This document shows, piece after piece, positions 1 through 9,575 of a stretch of DNA of 64,000 bases; the first letter of the stretch is position 1; each line of letters begins with the position of its first letter. Source of the DNA: CAVSWN01 sp963770995 (GTDB taxonomy: Bacteria; Acidobacteriota; Vicinamibacteria; Vicinamibacterales; CAVVIG01); NCBI GenBank assembly GCA_963770995.1, contig CAVYRS010000001.1, forward strand, positions 744,001-808,000. The letters are read 5' to 3'. A model generated the notes under the pieces. It was not told where the DNA came from, searched no databases, and saw only the letters and a list, made by a program, of their open reading frames with translations. The position numbers were made by a program, and so were the translations under genes.

Positions 1-163
1 TCGGCGCCGGCTCACTCGGCGTGATCGCGTAGGCCTGAGCCGTCTGCAGCAGCGTCAGGTAATACTCCAGGCGGTCGTTCGCGGCGAGCGCGCGGGCGAC
101 GAGCGCTGGGAGCAGGAGTCCCTGCTCGCCGATCCGTTCGATGATCGTGGCCTTCGTCGGCAT
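1..163 (-). CDS. Partial hypothetical protein, N-terminus only
   Basis: An open frame begins at an ATG whose complement lies at 161-163 and runs leftward off the window edge without a stop, giving about 54 residues. The start reads MPTKATIIERIGEQGLLLPA, followed by a helical stretch with LAANDRLEYY and a TLLQTAQAYA segment. The amphipathic helical pattern looks like a real soluble N-terminus, but I do not recognise the family. It is divergent from the PP2C-like gene, with about 210 bases between the two starts in which I see no clear promoter. The rest of the gene lies outside the window. Confidence 0.5.
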   Translation of the reverse strand, partial: MPTKATIIERIGEQGLLLPALVARALAANDRLEYYLTLLQTAQAYAITPSEPAP

Positions 164-373
164 GGTCGTGGCGCGATCAGTCGCGACCGGGACTCAACTG
201 CAAGTCGCACTCCGGCGAACCGCACATCGATGCGGTCACGGGACGGTCGCCGAACGACAACAACTCCCAGCCGCCGGGGACCATCACCACATGCCGTCAC
301 CTGGTGAAGCCATCGCCCGGATCCGCTCGCCAGCAAGGGCTGGCACATCTCATGCCTCGCATCGACCCTTGCG

Positions 374-1330
374 ATGACCAACGCAATGCGCGACGACCAC
401 CACAACAACCCGGACGCCGAATGGCGGGCGGTTCTCGCCCGGCCGCTGACCTCCCCGCCGCTTCCTTCGATCGTCGAGCTTGACGTCGGCGCCCGATCCG
501 ACTGCGGAAAAGTCCAGCCGCACAACACCGATCACTACCTCGCCATTCGCCTCGGCCGCGTGCAACAGACGATCGTGACGAGCCTGGCGACCACCGACCT
601 TCCCGCAGATTTCGAAGAAAGCGGGTACGGCCTGCTGGTGGCCGACGGAATCGGCGAGCAGAGTGCCGGCATCCGGGCGAGCCGCGTCGCGTTGAGCGCG
701 GTCGCGCACCTGGCGATTCAGTTCGGCCGCTGGAACGTGCGCGGATCCGATTCGCCGGCGGACACGATCGCGCAGGGTGAACTCTTCTACCGGCGCGCCA
801 ACGACGCGGTCCTCGAGGCGAGTCGCTCGGACGAGCGGCTCGCCGGCATGGCCGCGAGCATGACCGCTGTGTACATCGCCGGCATCGACCTGTTCTTTGC
901 CCACGTCGGACACACGAAAGCGTTTCTCTTTCGCGACGGCGCACTCATTCGCCTGACGACGGACCACACGTTGCGCGAGGAGGAACTGAACGCGCAGGGT
1001 CCACGAAGACTGACCGACTCGAAGCTGGATGCCGCGCACGTCGTGACCGAAACGCTCGGCGGCTGCATCGGCGGCCCGAAAGTCGATATCGAACATGTCC
1101 GTCTGTGGTCCGGCGATCGCGTCCTCCTCGCGACCAATGGGCTGACCGACACGCTCAGCGACGATCAGATCGCCGATGTCCTCGCCCTGCGCCGCCGCCC
1201 GAGCGACGATTGTCAGCACCTGATCGATCAAGCCCTGGCGGCGGGTGGACCGGACAACGTGACCGTGCTGCTGGCCGACTACCGGATTCGCGCGACGCCG
1301 GCGTCCGTCGAGACCGTCTGGCCGGTGTAG
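374..1330 (+). CDS. PP2C-family protein phosphatase, divergent
   Basis: This 318-residue cytoplasmic protein has the PP2C (PPM) phosphatase motif order. The N-terminal motif SDCGKVQPHNTD (about 42-53) replaces the usual D-G-R-NED. VADGIGEQSAG (89-99) carries the metal-binding Asp91-Gly92. A central GHTKAFLFRDGAL (179-191) precedes ATNGLTDTL (253-261) and GGPDNVTV (291-298). The family removes phosphate from Ser/Thr, often opposing Hanks-type kinases or tuning stress sigma factors. Two positions are odd: the usual SDG metal Asp reads Asn255, and the Arg of motif 1 is Gln48, so activity may be reduced. No regulatory domain is fused, and the efflux operon follows on the same strand after about 150 bases. 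The family is secure; catalytic competence is uncertain. Confidence 0.8.
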   Translation: MTNAMRDDHHNNPDAEWRAVLARPLTSPPLPSIVELDVGARSDCGKVQPHNTDHYLAIRLGRVQQTIVTSLATTDLPADFEESGYGLLVADGIGEQSAGIRASRVALSAVAHLAIQFGRWNVRGSDSPADTIAQGELFYRRANDAVLEASRSDERLAGMAASMTAVYIAGIDLFFAHVGHTKAFLFRDGALIRLTTDHTLREEELNAQGPRRLTDSKLDAAHVVTETLGGCIGGPKVDIEHVRLWSGDRVLLATNGLTDTLSDDQIADVLALRRRPSDDCQHLIDQALAAGGPDNVTVLLADYRIRATPASVETVWPV

Positions 1331-1483
1331 TCCGCGACGCAGCATCGCATCCGACATGCCGTAGACGCTCCGATGGCGCGGAGCCGCCGGCGGCAGTCCG
1401 GCCGCGGCGCGCGCAATCGAGCGGCGGCGACTGGTTTGCAGCGTCACCGCCGTCTGCCGGGTTCGGGAACAGGAGATACCGCC

Positions 1484-2639
1484 GTGCGTCACCCGAGACT
1501 CGCCATCATCCTTGCCACGGCGTCGTTCGCTGGTGCGTGCACGAAGCCGGCGCCGGCGCCGCCACCACCCGCCGAGGTCTACGTCACGCCCGTCGTGCAG
1601 CAGGACGTGCCGATCTATCTCGAGCTGATCGGACAGACCACTGGATTCCAGGACGTCGAGATCCGGGCGCGCGTCGAAGGGTTTCTCGAGAGCGTGAATT
1701 TCCGCGAAGGATCGTTCGTCCAGAAGGGCCAGCTCCTGTATCACATCGATCGGAAGCCGCTCGAGGCCACGCTGATGGGCGCGAAGGCCGACCAGGCGCG
1801 ATCGCAGGCGACGCTCGAGAAGACCGAAACCGATGTCGCCCGCTACATGCCGCTCGTCGCGAAGCAGGCGGTGAGCAAGCAGGAGCTGGACAACGCCCTG
1901 TCGGCGCGGCAGGCGGCGCGAGCGCAGGTCAATGCCGCGAAGGCGGCGGTCGAAGAGGCGACGATCAATCTCGGGTACACCCGCGTGACGGCGCCGATTG
2001 CCGGCCTGATCGGGACCACCAAGGTCAAGGCCGGCAATCTCGTCGGACGCGGCGAGCCCACGCTGCTCACGACCATCTCGCAGATCGATCCGATGATCTT
2101 CAAGGTCGCCGTCACCGAGGCGGACTACCTGCGTCTCACGAAGCGCTCGGCGGAGACGGTGGCGCAGGCGCGGCGGGCGGGGATCGAGCTCACGCTGGCC
2201 GACGGGACGGTTCACCCGAAGAAGGGCACGGTCGGTCCCGTCGAACGAGAGGTCGATCCGGCGACCGGCACGTTGGGAGTTCAGCTGTTCTTTCCCAACC
2301 CGGATCAGATACTGCGCCCCGGCCAGTACGGAAAGGTACGGGTCCTGGTGGACACCAGGCGCGACGCGCTGCTGGTTCCGCAGCGCGCGGTGCAGGAAGT
2401 CCAGAACCTGCGCAGCGTGGCGGTGGTCGACACCGAAAACCGCGTGGCGTTCCGCAACGTCTCGGTCGGCCCCCGCGTCGACACGCTGTGGGTGATCGAG
2501 GAGGGCCTGGAGCCGGGCGACCAGGTCGTCGCCGAGGGGCTGCAGGCGATCCGAGACGGCGCCGTCGTCCGCACCAAACCGATGCCGGTGGCGACCAGCG
2601 GCAAAGGCACGGACAAGCCGGCGCGCGAGGCGCAAGTAG
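1484..2639 (+). CDS. RND efflux periplasmic adaptor (membrane fusion) lipoprotein
   Basis: This is the periplasmic adaptor linking the inner-membrane RND pump to the outer-membrane channel. The GTG at 1484 is chosen because AGGAG lies 8 bases upstream and it opens a lipoprotein signal (RLAIILATASFAGAC). Barrel-sandwich, lipoyl and alpha-hairpin regions follow: LELIGQTTGFQDVEIRARV, HIDRKPLEATL, a long Ala/Gln-rich coiled coil near 95-170, and VTAPIAGLIG. The C-terminal beta-barrel has LRPGQYGKVRV. It is AcrA/MexA-like and about 385 residues long. As given, the frame misses its stop: a TAG at 2637 sits one frame over, just before the pump ATG, so a +1 error near 2625-2636 is likely. It is the first gene of a three-gene operon. 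Confidence 0.88.
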
Positions 2640-2642
2640 GTC

Positions 2643-5600
2643 ATGGCGCGCTTCTTCGTCAACCGGCCGATCGTCGCGATCGTGCTCTCGATCATCATGG
2701 TGCTGCTCGGCTTCGTCGCGATGCGCGGACTGCCCGATCGCGCAGTACCCGGAGATCGTGCCGCCGATGATTCAGGTGACGACGACGTTCGTCGGCGCCA
2801 GCGCGACCGACGTCGAGGCCTCGGTCGCGACGCCGCTCGAACAGCAGATGAACGGCGTCGAGCAGAGCATCTACCTGAAGTCGACCAACGCCAACGACGG
2901 CACGATGCGGCTGAAGGTGTCGTTCGAGGTCGGGTCCGATCTCGACATGGACAACGTGCTCACGCAGAACCGCGTGTCGCAGGCGATGCCGCAGATGCCG
3001 CAGTCGGTCAAGCAGTACGGCGTCACGGTGAAGAAGTCGCTGGCGATGCCGCTGATGATCGTCTCCGTCAAGTCGCCCAAGGGCACCTACGACAACAACT
3101 TCCTCTCGAATTACGCGACGATCAACATCATCGATGCCATCGCGCGAATCCCGGGCGTCGGGCAGGTCAACCTGTTCGGCGGCAGCGACTACGCGATGCG
3201 CGTCTGGCTGCGCCCGGATCGGATCGGCCGGCTGGGCCTCACCATCCCGGACATCGTGAACGCGATCACGCAGCAGAACCAGTTGACGCCGGCCGGTCAG
3301 ATCGGCGGGCCGCCGGCGGCCGCAGGGGACCGAGTACACCTACACGGTCCGGACACAGGGACGCCTGCTCAACGAAGAGGAGTTCGGCGACATCATTCTG
3401 CGCACCGCGCCCGACGGCTCGCAGGTGCATCTCGAAGGACGTCGCGCGTCTCGAGCTCGGGACGATGCTGTACAACGCGGTCGGCCGCCACGACGGCAAG
3501 CCGGCCGCCGTGCTCGCGATCTACCAGATTCCCGGCAGCAACGCCCTGGAGGTCGCCGACAAGATCAAGACGACGCTCGCCGATCTGTCGACGCGCTTCC
3601 CGCGCGACATGGAGTACCTCGTCTCGCTCGATACGACGCTGCCGGTGTCGGAGGGCATCACCGAGATCGTGCACACGCTCTTCGAAGCGGTCGTGCTGGT
3701 CATCATCGTCGTGTTCGTGTTCCTGCAGAACTGGCGCGCGACGCTCATTCCGCTGCTGACCGTTCCCGTGTCGCTGGTCGGCGCGTTCATCTTCTTCCCG
3801 ATGCTCGGCTTCTCGATCAACGTGCTGTCGCTGCTCGGTCTCGTCCTCGCCATCGGCATCGTCGTCGACGATGCGATCGTGGTGGTCGAGGCGGTGATGC
3901 ATCACATCGAGCATGGGATGGCGCCGAAAGAGGCCACGATCAAGGCGATGGAAGAAGTGTCTGGACCGGTGATCGCGATCGGACTGATTCTGAGCGCGGT
4001 GTTCGTCCCGGTCGGCTTCATGGGCGGCATCACCGGACGGCTCTATCAGCAGTTCGCCATCACGATTGCGCTGTCGGTCCTGCTGTCGGTGATCAACGCG
4101 CTGACGCTGAGCCCGGCGCTGGCGGCGCTGCTGCTCAAACCGCCCACTGGAAAGCGCCCGCTGCTCGCGCCGTTCTACGACGGGTTCAACAAGGTCTTCG
4201 GCTGGACCACCGACCGCTATGTCAGCTTCGCCGGCATTCTGACCCGCAAGATGTTCCGCAGCCTCGCGTTCATCGGCGTGCTGATCTTCGTCATCGTCCA
4301 GCTGGTGCGGCAGATTCCTGGCGGATTCGTGCCCGAAGAGGATCAAGGCTACCTGCTGGTCAACGCGCTGCTGCCCGACGCGGCGTCGCTCGAGCGCACC
4401 GACGCGGTCATGCGCAAGGCGGAAAAGGTCATCGGGGAAAACCATTCGGTCGAGGGCTACAACACCATCACCGGCTACAGCCTGCTGACCCAGGCCTACT
4501 CGACCAACATGGGCTTCTTCTTCGTGCAGCTGAAGCCGTGGCATGACCGGCACGGCGCCGAAGACACCGCCGCGGGGGTCGCGCAGGCACTCAATCGCGC
4601 CTTCGCGAACGAGATCCGCGAAGGCGCGGTCGTGGCGTTCGGACCGCCCGCGATTCCAGGGCTCGGCACGGGTGCCGGCTTCACGATGCAGCTGCAAGAC
4701 CGCAGCGGCGGCACGCCTGAATACCTGGCCGAGCAGACGCAGAAGTTCATCGAGGCCGCACGCAAGCGTCCGGAAATCGGGCGCATCAGCTCGCTGTACC
4801 GGGCGAGCGTGCCGCAGATCTACGCCGACATCGATCGCAGCAAGGTCCTGAAGTCCGGCGTGCAGCTCGGCGACGTCAACACGACGCTCGGCGCGCTGCT
4901 CGGCAGCGCCTACGTGAACGACTTCAACAAGTTCGGGCGGGTCTACAAGGTGTACGTGCAGGCCGAGCCGGAGTTCCGCAGGGACCCGAAGCAGCTGGGC
5001 CTGTTCTTCGTGAGGAACCAGGCGGGCGCGTCGGTGCCGTTGGACACGCTCGTGACGACACGTCCCAACGCGGGCCCGGAGTTCACCAATCGGTACAACC
5101 TGTTCCGCGCCGCGGAGGTCACCGGCTTGCCGGCCGGCGGCTACTCCTCTGCCCAGGCGCTCGACGCGCTCGAAGCGGTTGCGCGTGATGTCCTGCCTGC
5201 CGACATGAGCTTCGAGTGGGCGGACATGTCGTATCAGGAGCGCAACTCGCCAGGCGTCGCGACCGTGTTTGCGCTTGCCGTCTTTCTCGTGTTCCTGATT
5301 CTGGCGGCGCAGTACGAGAGCTGGGGTCTGCCGTTCAGCGTGCTCCTCGGGACGCCGTTTGCCGCCTTCGGTGCCTACCTCGGACTGTGGCTCGCGCGCA
5401 CGTTCATCTCCGAGAGCTATGTCAACAACGTCTTCGCCCAGATCGGCTTGATTACGCTCATCGGCCTCGCCGCGAAAAACGCGATTCTGATCGTCGAGTT
5501 CGCCAAGGCGGAACACGACCAGGGGAAGGAGCTCGTCGCCGCGGCGCTCAACGCGGCGAAGCTGCGCTTCCGGCCGATCCTCATGACGGCGTTCGCCTTC

Positions 5601-5828
5601 ATTCTTGGCGTCGTGCCGCTGCTGATGGCGTCGGGCGCGGGCGCCGAAGCGCGCAAGGTGATGGGCATGGCCGTGTTCTCCGGGATGCTCATCGCGACGA
5701 TTCTCGGCGTCTGCCTGATCCCGATGCTGTTCGTCGCCGTGCAGCGCGTGATCGGCGCGTCGCCGGCTGCGGCGCACGGACCCGCGATGCCGCCGGTCGC
5801 CCCCGAGCACGGGCACGGGAGTCACTGA
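2643..5828 (+). CDS. RND multidrug efflux pump (AcrB/MexB type), frameshifted as given
   Basis: This is a proton-driven inner-membrane RND (HAE1) transporter, about 1060 residues once joined. The N-terminus MARFFVNRPIVAIVLSIIMV is TM1. The docking and porter domain follows (ATDVEASVATPLEQQMNGVE, RIPGVGQVNLFGGSDYAMRV), then TM4 with the paired proton-relay aspartates in GIVVDDAIVVVEA, and TM10 with the partner Lys in GLAAKNAILIVEFAK. The second porter half and twelve-helix plan are complete, ending in PEHGHGSH. Three single-base insertions break the frame: an extra C near 2734 (in GCCCGATC), an extra G near 3318, and an extra base near 3434. After correction the protein is continuous and conserved. 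It starts 3 bases after the adaptor stop, and the channel gene follows directly. Confidence 0.9.
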   Translation: MARFFVNRPIVAIVLSIIMVLLGFVAMRGLPDRAVPGDRAADDSGDDDVRRRQRDRRRGLGRDAARTADERRRAEHLPEVDQRQRRHDAAEGVVRGRVRSRHGQRAHAEPRVAGDAADAAVGQAVRRHGEEVAGDAADDRLRQVAQGHLRQQLPLELRDDQHHRCHRANPGRRAGQPVRRQRLRDARLAAPGSDRPAGPHHPGHRERDHAAEPVDAGRSDRRAAGGRRGPSTPTRSGHRDACSTKRSSATSFCAPRPTARRCISKDVARLELGTMLYNAVGRHDGKPAAVLAIYQIPGSNALEVADKIKTTLADLSTRFPRDMEYLVSLDTTLPVSEGITEIVHTLFEAVVLVIIVVFVFLQNWRATLIPLLTVPVSLVGAFIFFPMLGFSINVLSLLGLVLAIGIVVDDAIVVVEAVMHHIEHGMAPKEATIKAMEEVSGPVIAIGLILSAVFVPVGFMGGITGRLYQQFAITIALSVLLSVINALTLSPALAALLLKPPTGKRPLLAPFYDGFNKVFGWTTDRYVSFAGILTRKMFRSLAFIGVLIFVIVQLVRQIPGGFVPEEDQGYLLVNALLPDAASLERTDAVMRKAEKVIGENHSVEGYNTITGYSLLTQAYSTNMGFFFVQLKPWHDRHGAEDTAAGVAQALNRAFANEIREGAVVAFGPPAIPGLGTGAGFTMQLQDRSGGTPEYLAEQTQKFIEAARKRPEIGRISSLYRASVPQIYADIDRSKVLKSGVQLGDVNTTLGALLGSAYVNDFNKFGRVYKVYVQAEPEFRRDPKQLGLFFVRNQAGASVPLDTLVTTRPNAGPEFTNRYNLFRAAEVTGLPAGGYSSAQALDALEAVARDVLPADMSFEWADMSYQERNSPGVATVFALAVFLVFLILAAQYESWGLPFSVLLGTPFAAFGAYLGLWLARTFISESYVNNVFAQIGLITLIGLAAKNAILIVEFAKAEHDQGKELVAAALNAAKLRFRPILMTAFAFILGVVPLLMASGAGAEARKVMGMAVFSGMLIATILGVCLIPMLFVAVQRVIGASPAAAHGPAMPPVAPEHGHGSH

Positions 5829-5829
5829 G

Positions 5830-7228
5830 ATGGCGAGACGGCCACGAGGCGCGGGAGTCGTGTGCGCAGCCGCCCTGTCGTTCGGCATCTGCGGCTGTGC
5901 GCCGGTCGGTCCGAAGTTCGTCCGGCCCGCGGTGCCCACGCCGGCCCAGTATCGCTTCGATACCCGCACAGGGCGAGTCGCTGGCGGACGCGCCGTGGTG
6001 GCAGATATTCGACGATCCCGCACTGCAGGCGCTCATTCGCGAGGCGATCGGCAACAACCTGGACCTGCGGGCCGCCGCGGCGCGGGTGGAACAGGCGCGC
6101 GCGCAAGCCGGCATCGCCCGATCGTTTCTCTATCCGCAAGTGGACGGCACGGCCAGCTACACCCTGCAACAGAATTCGGGAACAGCCGAAGGCGACATGC
6201 AGCAGGGCGGCATCTTCGGATTCCAGCTGTCCTGGGAGCTCGACCTGTTCGGCCGCATCAGGCGGCAGACAGAGGCGGCCATCGCCCAGATGCTGGCCAG
6301 CGAGCAGGGGCGCCGCGGCGTCCTGGTCACGCTCGTCGGCGACGTCGCGACGACCTACTTCCTGCTGCGCGAGCTCGACCTGGATCTGCAGATCGCGCGC
6401 CGAACGCTGCAGCTGAACGATCGGACGGTAGTCTATTTCCAGGATCGCCTGGACGGCGGCGTGTCGAACCGGCTCGAAGTCGATCGCATCAAGTCGAACC
6501 GGGCGCAGACCGCGGCGGCGATCCCCGACTTCGAGCGGCGGCTTGCCGTCGCGGAAAACGCCTTGTCGCTTCTGCTCGGCCGCACGCCCGGGCCGATCGC
6601 GCGCGCCACAGCGCCGCCTGACGCCGGACTGGGGTCACCTCCCTCCATTCCACCAGGGCTCCCCGCCTCCCTCCTGGAGCGGCGTCCGGATGTCGTGCAG
6701 GCCGAGCAGCTTCTCGTCGCGGCCAACGCCAACGTCGGCGTGGCAAAGGCTCTGTTCTTTCCCGCCATCAACCTGACTGGATTTCTCGGGGGCGTCAGTG
6801 GCGATCTGACGACGCTGCTCGGCAACAGCGGCAGCGTGTGGTCGATCGGCAGCGGACTGCTGCAGCCGATCTTCAACGCCGGGCGGCTCAAGCGTAACCT
6901 CGAGTCGGCTCGAGCCGCCGTCGACGAAGCGGTGGCGCTGTATCGGAAGGCGGCGTTGAACGGCTACCGCGAGGTCGCCAACGCGCTGATCTCGATCCAG
7001 AAGCTCGGCGAGACCCGGATTGAGCGTCAGGCGGCGGTCGACGTCCTGCGCGACGCCAGCGATCTGGCGCGTGCCCGCTACGATTCGGGACTCGCCACCT
7101 ATCTGGAAATCCTGGATGCGGATCAGCAATTGTTCCAGCAGGAACTGCTGCTCGCACAGGCGGAGGGCGCGGAACTGCAGGCGCGCGCCGACCTCTATCG
7201 CGCGCTCGGCGGCGGCTGGCAGCCCTGA
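5830..7228 (+). CDS. RND efflux outer-membrane channel lipoprotein (NodT/OprM type), frameshifted
   Basis: This TolC-like outer-membrane factor completes the tripartite pump. The signal ends in a lipobox, SFGICGC, followed by the family's APVGPKFVRP. Two repeated OEP domains form the barrel and alpha-tunnel. Typical segments are WWQIFDDPALQALI, AAARVEQARAQAGIARS, SWELDLFGRIRRQTEAA, LLERRPDVVQAEQ and YREVANALISIQ. One +1 shift falls near 5958-5970, between the Pro-rich linker (TPAQYRFD) and the conserved WWQIF segment; corrected length is about 465 residues. The ATG lies one base after the pump stop, so the three genes are co-transcribed. It ends only 22 bases from a convergent regulator. Confidence 0.88.
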
Positions 7229-7250
7229 GGGTGGTTGAACGATCGCCGTG

Positions 7251-8294
7251 TTACGCGGCCCTGCTGGGACGCGCGAGTCCGAGCTTCGCCATGCGCGTTT
7301 CGAGCGTGGTCGGCTTCAGGCCGAGCAGTTCGGCGGCGCCTTCCCTTCCCCGTATCCGCCAGCGTGTGGACTCGAGGATGGCGCGAATGTGTTCGCGTTC
7401 GACATCGATCAGCCTGACGCTGCGGGTGGTCGCGGCCGCGGACCGTCGTGGCAGCGTAATCGTCAGCTGACCGGCGGCCGCCGTAATCATGGCGCGTTCG
7501 ACGACGTTTCGCAGTTCGCGGATGTTGCCCGGCCACGCATACCGCTGCAGCGCGGCGAGGCTCTCGCGGTTGATCCCGTCGATGCGCTTGCCGAACGCCT
7601 CCGCGAACTCCTCGACGAATCGCCACACCAGCAGCGGAATGTCTTCGGCGCGCTCGCGCAGCGGCGGGACGTAGATGGGAAAGACGTTGAGACGGTAATA
7701 GAGGTCTTCGCGAAACGTGCCCTGCGCGACCCGTTCCTCCAGGTTCCGGTGGGTGGCCGCAATGATGCGCGCGTCGACGCGGATGGTGTGCGGGTTGCCG
7801 AGCCGCTCGATTTCCTTTTCTTCGAGCACGCGCAGCAGCTTGACCTGGACGTCGGGCGCCAAATCGCCGATCTCGTCGAGAAAGATCGTCGACCGGTCGG
7901 CCAGTTCGAACCGTCCGACCTGCTTCGCGAGCGCGCCGGTGAACGCGCCTTTCTCGCGGCCGAACAGCTCGCTTTCGATCAGGGTCTCGGGAATGGCCGC
8001 GCAGTTGACTTTCACCATCGACCGCGCGTGCCGCCCGCTCAACTGGTGCAGTTGCGTCGCGAACAACTCTTTGCCGCTGCCGGTCTCGCCGAGCAGCAGC
8101 ACCGTCGAGTCGGTCGCCGCGACCTGGCGCACGTCCTCCAGGGCCTGCTTCAGCGCCGGGCTGCGTCCCACGACGCGGCGCAACGCCGCTGCGTCTCGTA
8201 CCTCGCGACGGTCACCGACCGGCCATGAGGGGTGGACCGTCGCCACGAACGAACGATCGCCATGGCGTGATACCGGGCAAACGGCTGGCTCCAT
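7251..8294 (-). CDS. Sigma-54 activator (AAA+ and Fis HTH), no sensor domain
   Basis: This enhancer-binding protein hydrolyses ATP to open sigma-54 promoters. The AAA+ core has Walker A GETGSGKE, the sigma-54 contact loop GAFTGA, Walker B TIFLDEIGDL and the late motif WPGNIRELRNVVERA. The C-terminal Fis-type helix-turn-helix is GAAELLGLKPTTLETRMAKL. The ATG at 8294 is preferred, with GGAG about 8 bases upstream. That gives 347 residues with only about 45 before the AAA+ domain, so there is no receiver, GAF or PAS sensor. Activity may be set by expression or by a partner protein. The gene is convergent with the efflux operon, and upstream lies PPK2 in the same orientation. Its targets are not apparent. 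Confidence 0.85.
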   Translation of the reverse strand: MEPAVCPVSRHGDRSFVATVHPSWPVGDRREVRDAAALRRVVGRSPALKQALEDVRQVAATDSTVLLLGETGSGKELFATQLHQLSGRHARSMVKVNCAAIPETLIESELFGREKGAFTGALAKQVGRFELADRSTIFLDEIGDLAPDVQVKLLRVLEEKEIERLGNPHTIRVDARIIAATHRNLEERVAQGTFREDLYYRLNVFPIYVPPLRERAEDIPLLVWRFVEEFAEAFGKRIDGINRESLAALQRYAWPGNIRELRNVVERAMITAAAGQLTITLPRRSAAATTRSVRLIDVEREHIRAILESTRWRIRGREGAAELLGLKPTTLETRMAKLGLARPSRAA

Positions 8295-8487
8295 CGACGT
8301 CTCCACAGGTGAGTCACGATCCCCGGATCGGCGACCCACCCAAGAGCAATGGAGTTGCCACAGCAGGCGTGGCGGAACCGGCGCACAAGTCACACGAATT
8401 GGAGGCCGGGACGGCGCGACGGCCGAGACCGGTGACGATCAGTGGCGGATGCTGACGAAATGCCGTGACTCAGCCATGTGGCCGAGG

Positions 8488-9261
8488 TCAATACTGCACG
8501 GGGACGAACTTTCTGCGCGCGATGGACGCGGTGTCGTCGTACGCATGCTTGGTCGACCGGCTCGGCAGCGTGACGTTGTCCTGGCGCACCTTCTTGTACG
8601 GGATCAACGACAGGATGTGTGCAATCGCGTTCAGCCGCGCCCGCCGCTTGTCGTTCGAATCGACGATGTACCACGGGGCATGGCGGGTGTCCGTATGCTT
8701 CAGCATCTCGTCGCGCGCGCGTGAGTATTCGTACCAGCGCCGGCGCGACGGCAGGTCCATGCGGCTCAGCTTCCATTGCCGGAGCGGATCCTCGATCCGC
8801 GCCTCGAAGCGGCGCTTCTGCTCCGAGTTGCCGACCTCGAGCCAGAGCTTGATCAGGTGAATGCCGCCGTCGACCACGAATCTCTCCATGATCGGGCACA
8901 ACTGCAGGAACCGCTTGTACTCCCGCGGCTTGCAGAAGCCCATCACGCGCTCGACGCCGGCGCGATTGTACCAACTGCGATCGAAGATGACCACTTCGCC
9001 CGCAGCGGGAAAGTGCTGCAGGTACCGCTGCATGTACAGCTGCGACTGCTCGCGGTCCGACGGCGCGGGCAGCGCCACGATCCGGAACACGCGAGGGCTG
9101 ACGCGTTCCGTGATCGCGCGGATCGTTCCGCCCTTGCCCGCGCCGTCGCGGCCTTCGAACACGATGACCACCCGCACGCCTTGTTCCTTCACCCAGCGCT
9201 GCAGGTGACACAGCCGGACCTGGAGCTTGCGCAGCGCTTTCTCGTATTTCTGTCGGGTCAT
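8488..9261 (-). CDS. ppk2: Polyphosphate kinase 2 (class I PPK2)
   Basis: PPK2 transfers phosphate between polyphosphate and nucleoside diphosphates, usually regenerating ATP or GTP from polyphosphate in the cytoplasm. The 257-residue single-domain protein has Walker A FEGRDGAGKGGTI, the Walker B/lid motif FDRSWYNRAGVERVMGF and the conserved KLWLEVGNSEQ and MDLPSRRRWYEYSRARD segments. A class I length of about 250-300 fits. The ATG at 9261 overlaps the stop of a small upstream peptide as ATGA, suggesting translational coupling. A polyphosphate-binding CHAD protein lies at 35.6 kb. Whether it acts on ADP, GDP or AMP cannot be read from sequence alone. Confidence 0.9.
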   Translation of the reverse strand: MTRQKYEKALRKLQVRLCHLQRWVKEQGVRVVIVFEGRDGAGKGGTIRAITERVSPRVFRIVALPAPSDREQSQLYMQRYLQHFPAAGEVVIFDRSWYNRAGVERVMGFCKPREYKRFLQLCPIMERFVVDGGIHLIKLWLEVGNSEQKRRFEARIEDPLRQWKLSRMDLPSRRRWYEYSRARDEMLKHTDTRHAPWYIVDSNDKRRARLNAIAHILSLIPYKKVRQDNVTLPSRSTKHAYDDTASIARRKFVPVQY

Positions 9262-9398
9262 CGCTTCACGGTCTTGATCGTCGCCGTGGCCGTGAAAGTT
9301 CCGGTCGCACGAGACTGCGCCTCCAGCGCCGCCGCGGCGATCACGATCGCGAGCGCTAACGCCGCCGTCGATATTCGCCGGTGCACGTTTCCGCGCAT
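9258..9398 (-). CDS. Small secreted peptide upstream of PPK2
   Basis: A 46-residue frame starts at an ATG (complement of 9396-9398) and stops inside the PPK2 start codon, giving a four-base ATGA overlap. The first 28 residues form a clear signal peptide: MRGNVHRRIS, a hydrophobic TAALALAIVIAAAALEA, then a probable AXA-like cut near AQS. The mature part is only about 17 residues (RATGTFTATATIKTVKR). I know no family. It may be a real micropeptide, a translational coupler for PPK2, or the stub of a longer protein. The overlap and coherent signal peptide favour translation. Confidence 0.45.
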   Translation of the reverse strand: MRGNVHRRISTAALALAIVIAAAALEAQSRATGTFTATATIKTVKR

Positions 9399-9452
9399 GT
9401 GCAGCGAGCGTACCAGCTCGCGTGTTCGCCCGAATTCGAGATGACCAGGGCG

Positions 9453-9511
9453 CCACGACGTCGCGAAGACACACAGAAACCTCGAGACTTCGTGCCTTCG
9501 TGTCTTCGTGG
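9453..9511. repeat. Intergenic hairpin with 8-nt tandem units (copy 1)
   Basis: The right arm at 9488-9511 is exactly three 8-base units, CTTCGTGC, CTTCGTGT and CTTCGTGG. The left arm (from 9453, CCACGACGTCGCGAAG) is a degenerate reverse complement, so the whole can fold into a long hairpin. A better-preserved copy lies at 20210-20278. It sits between the PPK2 unit and the divergent ATP synthase operon. It looks like a dispersed intergenic repeat of unknown role. Confidence 0.7.
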
Positions 9512-9575
9512 CTGATCCGGGTGGCGGTACTGATTCCGCGGGCCGGCCACCCCGACATTGCGGAGGCGATCCGGG

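Noticed and set aside
350..2698. Very long open frame on the minus strand opposite the phosphatase and adaptor genes
   Set aside because: It is antisense to two well-conserved genes and its translation is Arg/Asp/His-rich low-order sequence without motifs, as expected from GC-rich codon bias.
2643..5828. Programmed ribosomal frameshifting in the RND pump and similar genes
   Set aside because: The shift sites share no slippery heptamer or downstream pseudoknot and occur in many unrelated genes, which fits sequence error better.
3393..6023. 876-codon minus-strand open frame opposite the RND pump
   Set aside because: It mirrors the pump's codon structure, has no recognisable domain and no plausible start context.
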